From: an uncultured Bacteroidales bacterium
GTDB taxonomy: Bacteria > Bacteroidota > Bacteroidia > Bacteroidales > Paludibacteraceae
Length of the DNA stretch: 43,795 nucleotides
Assembly (NCBI GenBank): GCA_937911235.1
Contig: CALDPN010000131.1
Location: 1-43,795, forward strand
Direction: 5' to 3'
A program made the translations under genes and the position numbers. Shown in pieces: positions 43,456 through 43,795 of this stretch. Positions within the stretch are counted from its first letter, which is position 1; each line of letters opens with the position of its first letter. The notes beneath the pieces are model-generated. The model was not told where the DNA came from and made no database searches. It saw only the letters and a list, made by a program, of their open reading frames with translations.

Positions 43456-43795
43456 TTTTAAAACACCTGCGATTCCTTGAGAGTCCATGCCAAGCATGTG
43501 GTATAGTTCTGCTGGAGTGCCGTGTTCCACGAAGTTGTCTGGAATACCAATACGTTTCACAGGAAGTGCCACACCACTATCTGCCATGTATTCAAGCACT
43601 GCAGAGCCAAAACCACCTTTAAGCGAACCGTCTTCAACAGTAACTATTGATTTGTAGTTTTTAAAGACATCATCAAGAAGTGCTGTATCAAGAGGTTTGA
43701 TAAAGCGCATATCATAAACACCCACTGCGTCAGCGTCTGCACCTAGGCTTTCCACTGCTTTCATAACAGTGTTGCCGATAGGGCCAACACTTAGC
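43435..43795 (-). CDS. dxs: 1-deoxy-D-xylulose-5-phosphate synthase, C-terminal part
   Basis: Dxs makes DXP from pyruvate and glyceraldehyde-3-phosphate, the first step of the MEP isoprenoid pathway. Only the C-terminal transketolase-type domain is in the window. The frame is open to the edge, with LSVGPIGN, YDMRFIKPLD, VTVEDGSLKGGFGSA and GIPDNFVEHGT typical of Dxs. The final LLTPNS and stop come from the TTAGGAG repeat. It leads the ttcA-MIP18 genes. Confidence 0.92.
   Translation of the reverse strand, partial: LSVGPIGNTVMKAVESLGADADAVGVYDMRFIKPLDTALLDDVFKNYKSIVTVEDGSLKGGFGSAVLEYMADSGVALPVKRIGIPDNFVEHGTPAELYHMLGMDSQGIAGVLKLLTPNS

Overview
The window looks like a chromosomal segment from an AT-rich member of the Bacteroidota, most likely the order Bacteroidales. 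The evidence is: repeated promoter boxes of the Bacteroidota type (TAnnTTTG near -7, some with TTTG near -33) at gene starts, with little sign of Shine-Dalgarno sites; the phylum-typical run bamD-rpoZ-coaBC-DUF4835/porD-recN; a fused aspartokinase-homoserine dehydrogenase; a six-gene Na+-pumping NQR operon; and two BspA-like leucine-rich-repeat surface proteins with type IX-like C-terminal tails. Most genes are housekeeping. Several start codons were moved from the longest open frame to an internal ATG because the longer start falls inside a recognisable promoter.

Layout. Positions 1-3453 (minus): DUF349 protein, rluB-type pseudouridine synthase, queC, queF. Positions 3624-9495 (plus): thrA, two small lipoproteins, glmM, asnA, then a strong terminator. 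Positions 9530-13613 (minus): tRNA-Arg(CCG), folD, ffh, a PurF-like protein, tRNA-His(GTG). Positions 13778-19629 (minus): a TPR protein, priA and a 977-residue LRR protein. Positions 19706-25547 (minus): nqrABCDEF. Positions 25942-29595 (plus): lysC, lysA, a membrane glycosyltransferase. Positions 29649-34581 (plus): bamD, rpoZ, coaBC, DUF4835/porD, recN. Positions 34554-36787 (minus): glycosyltransferase, lipid A-type acyltransferase, small acidic protein. Position 36911 onward (plus): panB. Positions 37813-40959 (minus): a second, highly repetitive LRR protein. Positions 41309-42280 (plus): an Abi_2/HEPN abortive-infection gene with a structured RNA leader. Positions 42378-43795 (minus): MIP18/SufT-like protein, TtcA-like protein and the C-terminal part of dxs.

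Functionally, thrA, lysC, lysA and asnA form aspartate-family amino-acid metabolism split over two operons. panB and coaBC belong to coenzyme A synthesis. queC/queF belong to queuosine synthesis. The NQR operon is the respiratory sodium pump. The LRR proteins and the PorD-like protein point to type IX secretion.

The most interesting material lies in the intergenic regions. (1) A promoter, hairpin and U-run unit sits directly upstream of the Abi gene, laid out like an RNA-antitoxin/toxin pair. (2) An orphan small-RNA unit (full promoter, two hairpins, terminator) lies between lysC and nqrA. (3) A rod-shaped RNA of about 112 nt lies upstream of the second LRR gene, and its G-U pairs assign it to the minus strand. 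(4) A TTAGGAG heptanucleotide repeat and a second dispersed repeat supply the stop codons and C-terminal residues of unrelated genes. Other oddities are a PurF-like protein without its nucleophilic cysteine, a CoaBC with both signature decarboxylase residues changed, a tRNA-His with two U-U mismatches in the acceptor stem, and a near-identical 5' segment shared by thrA and lysC.
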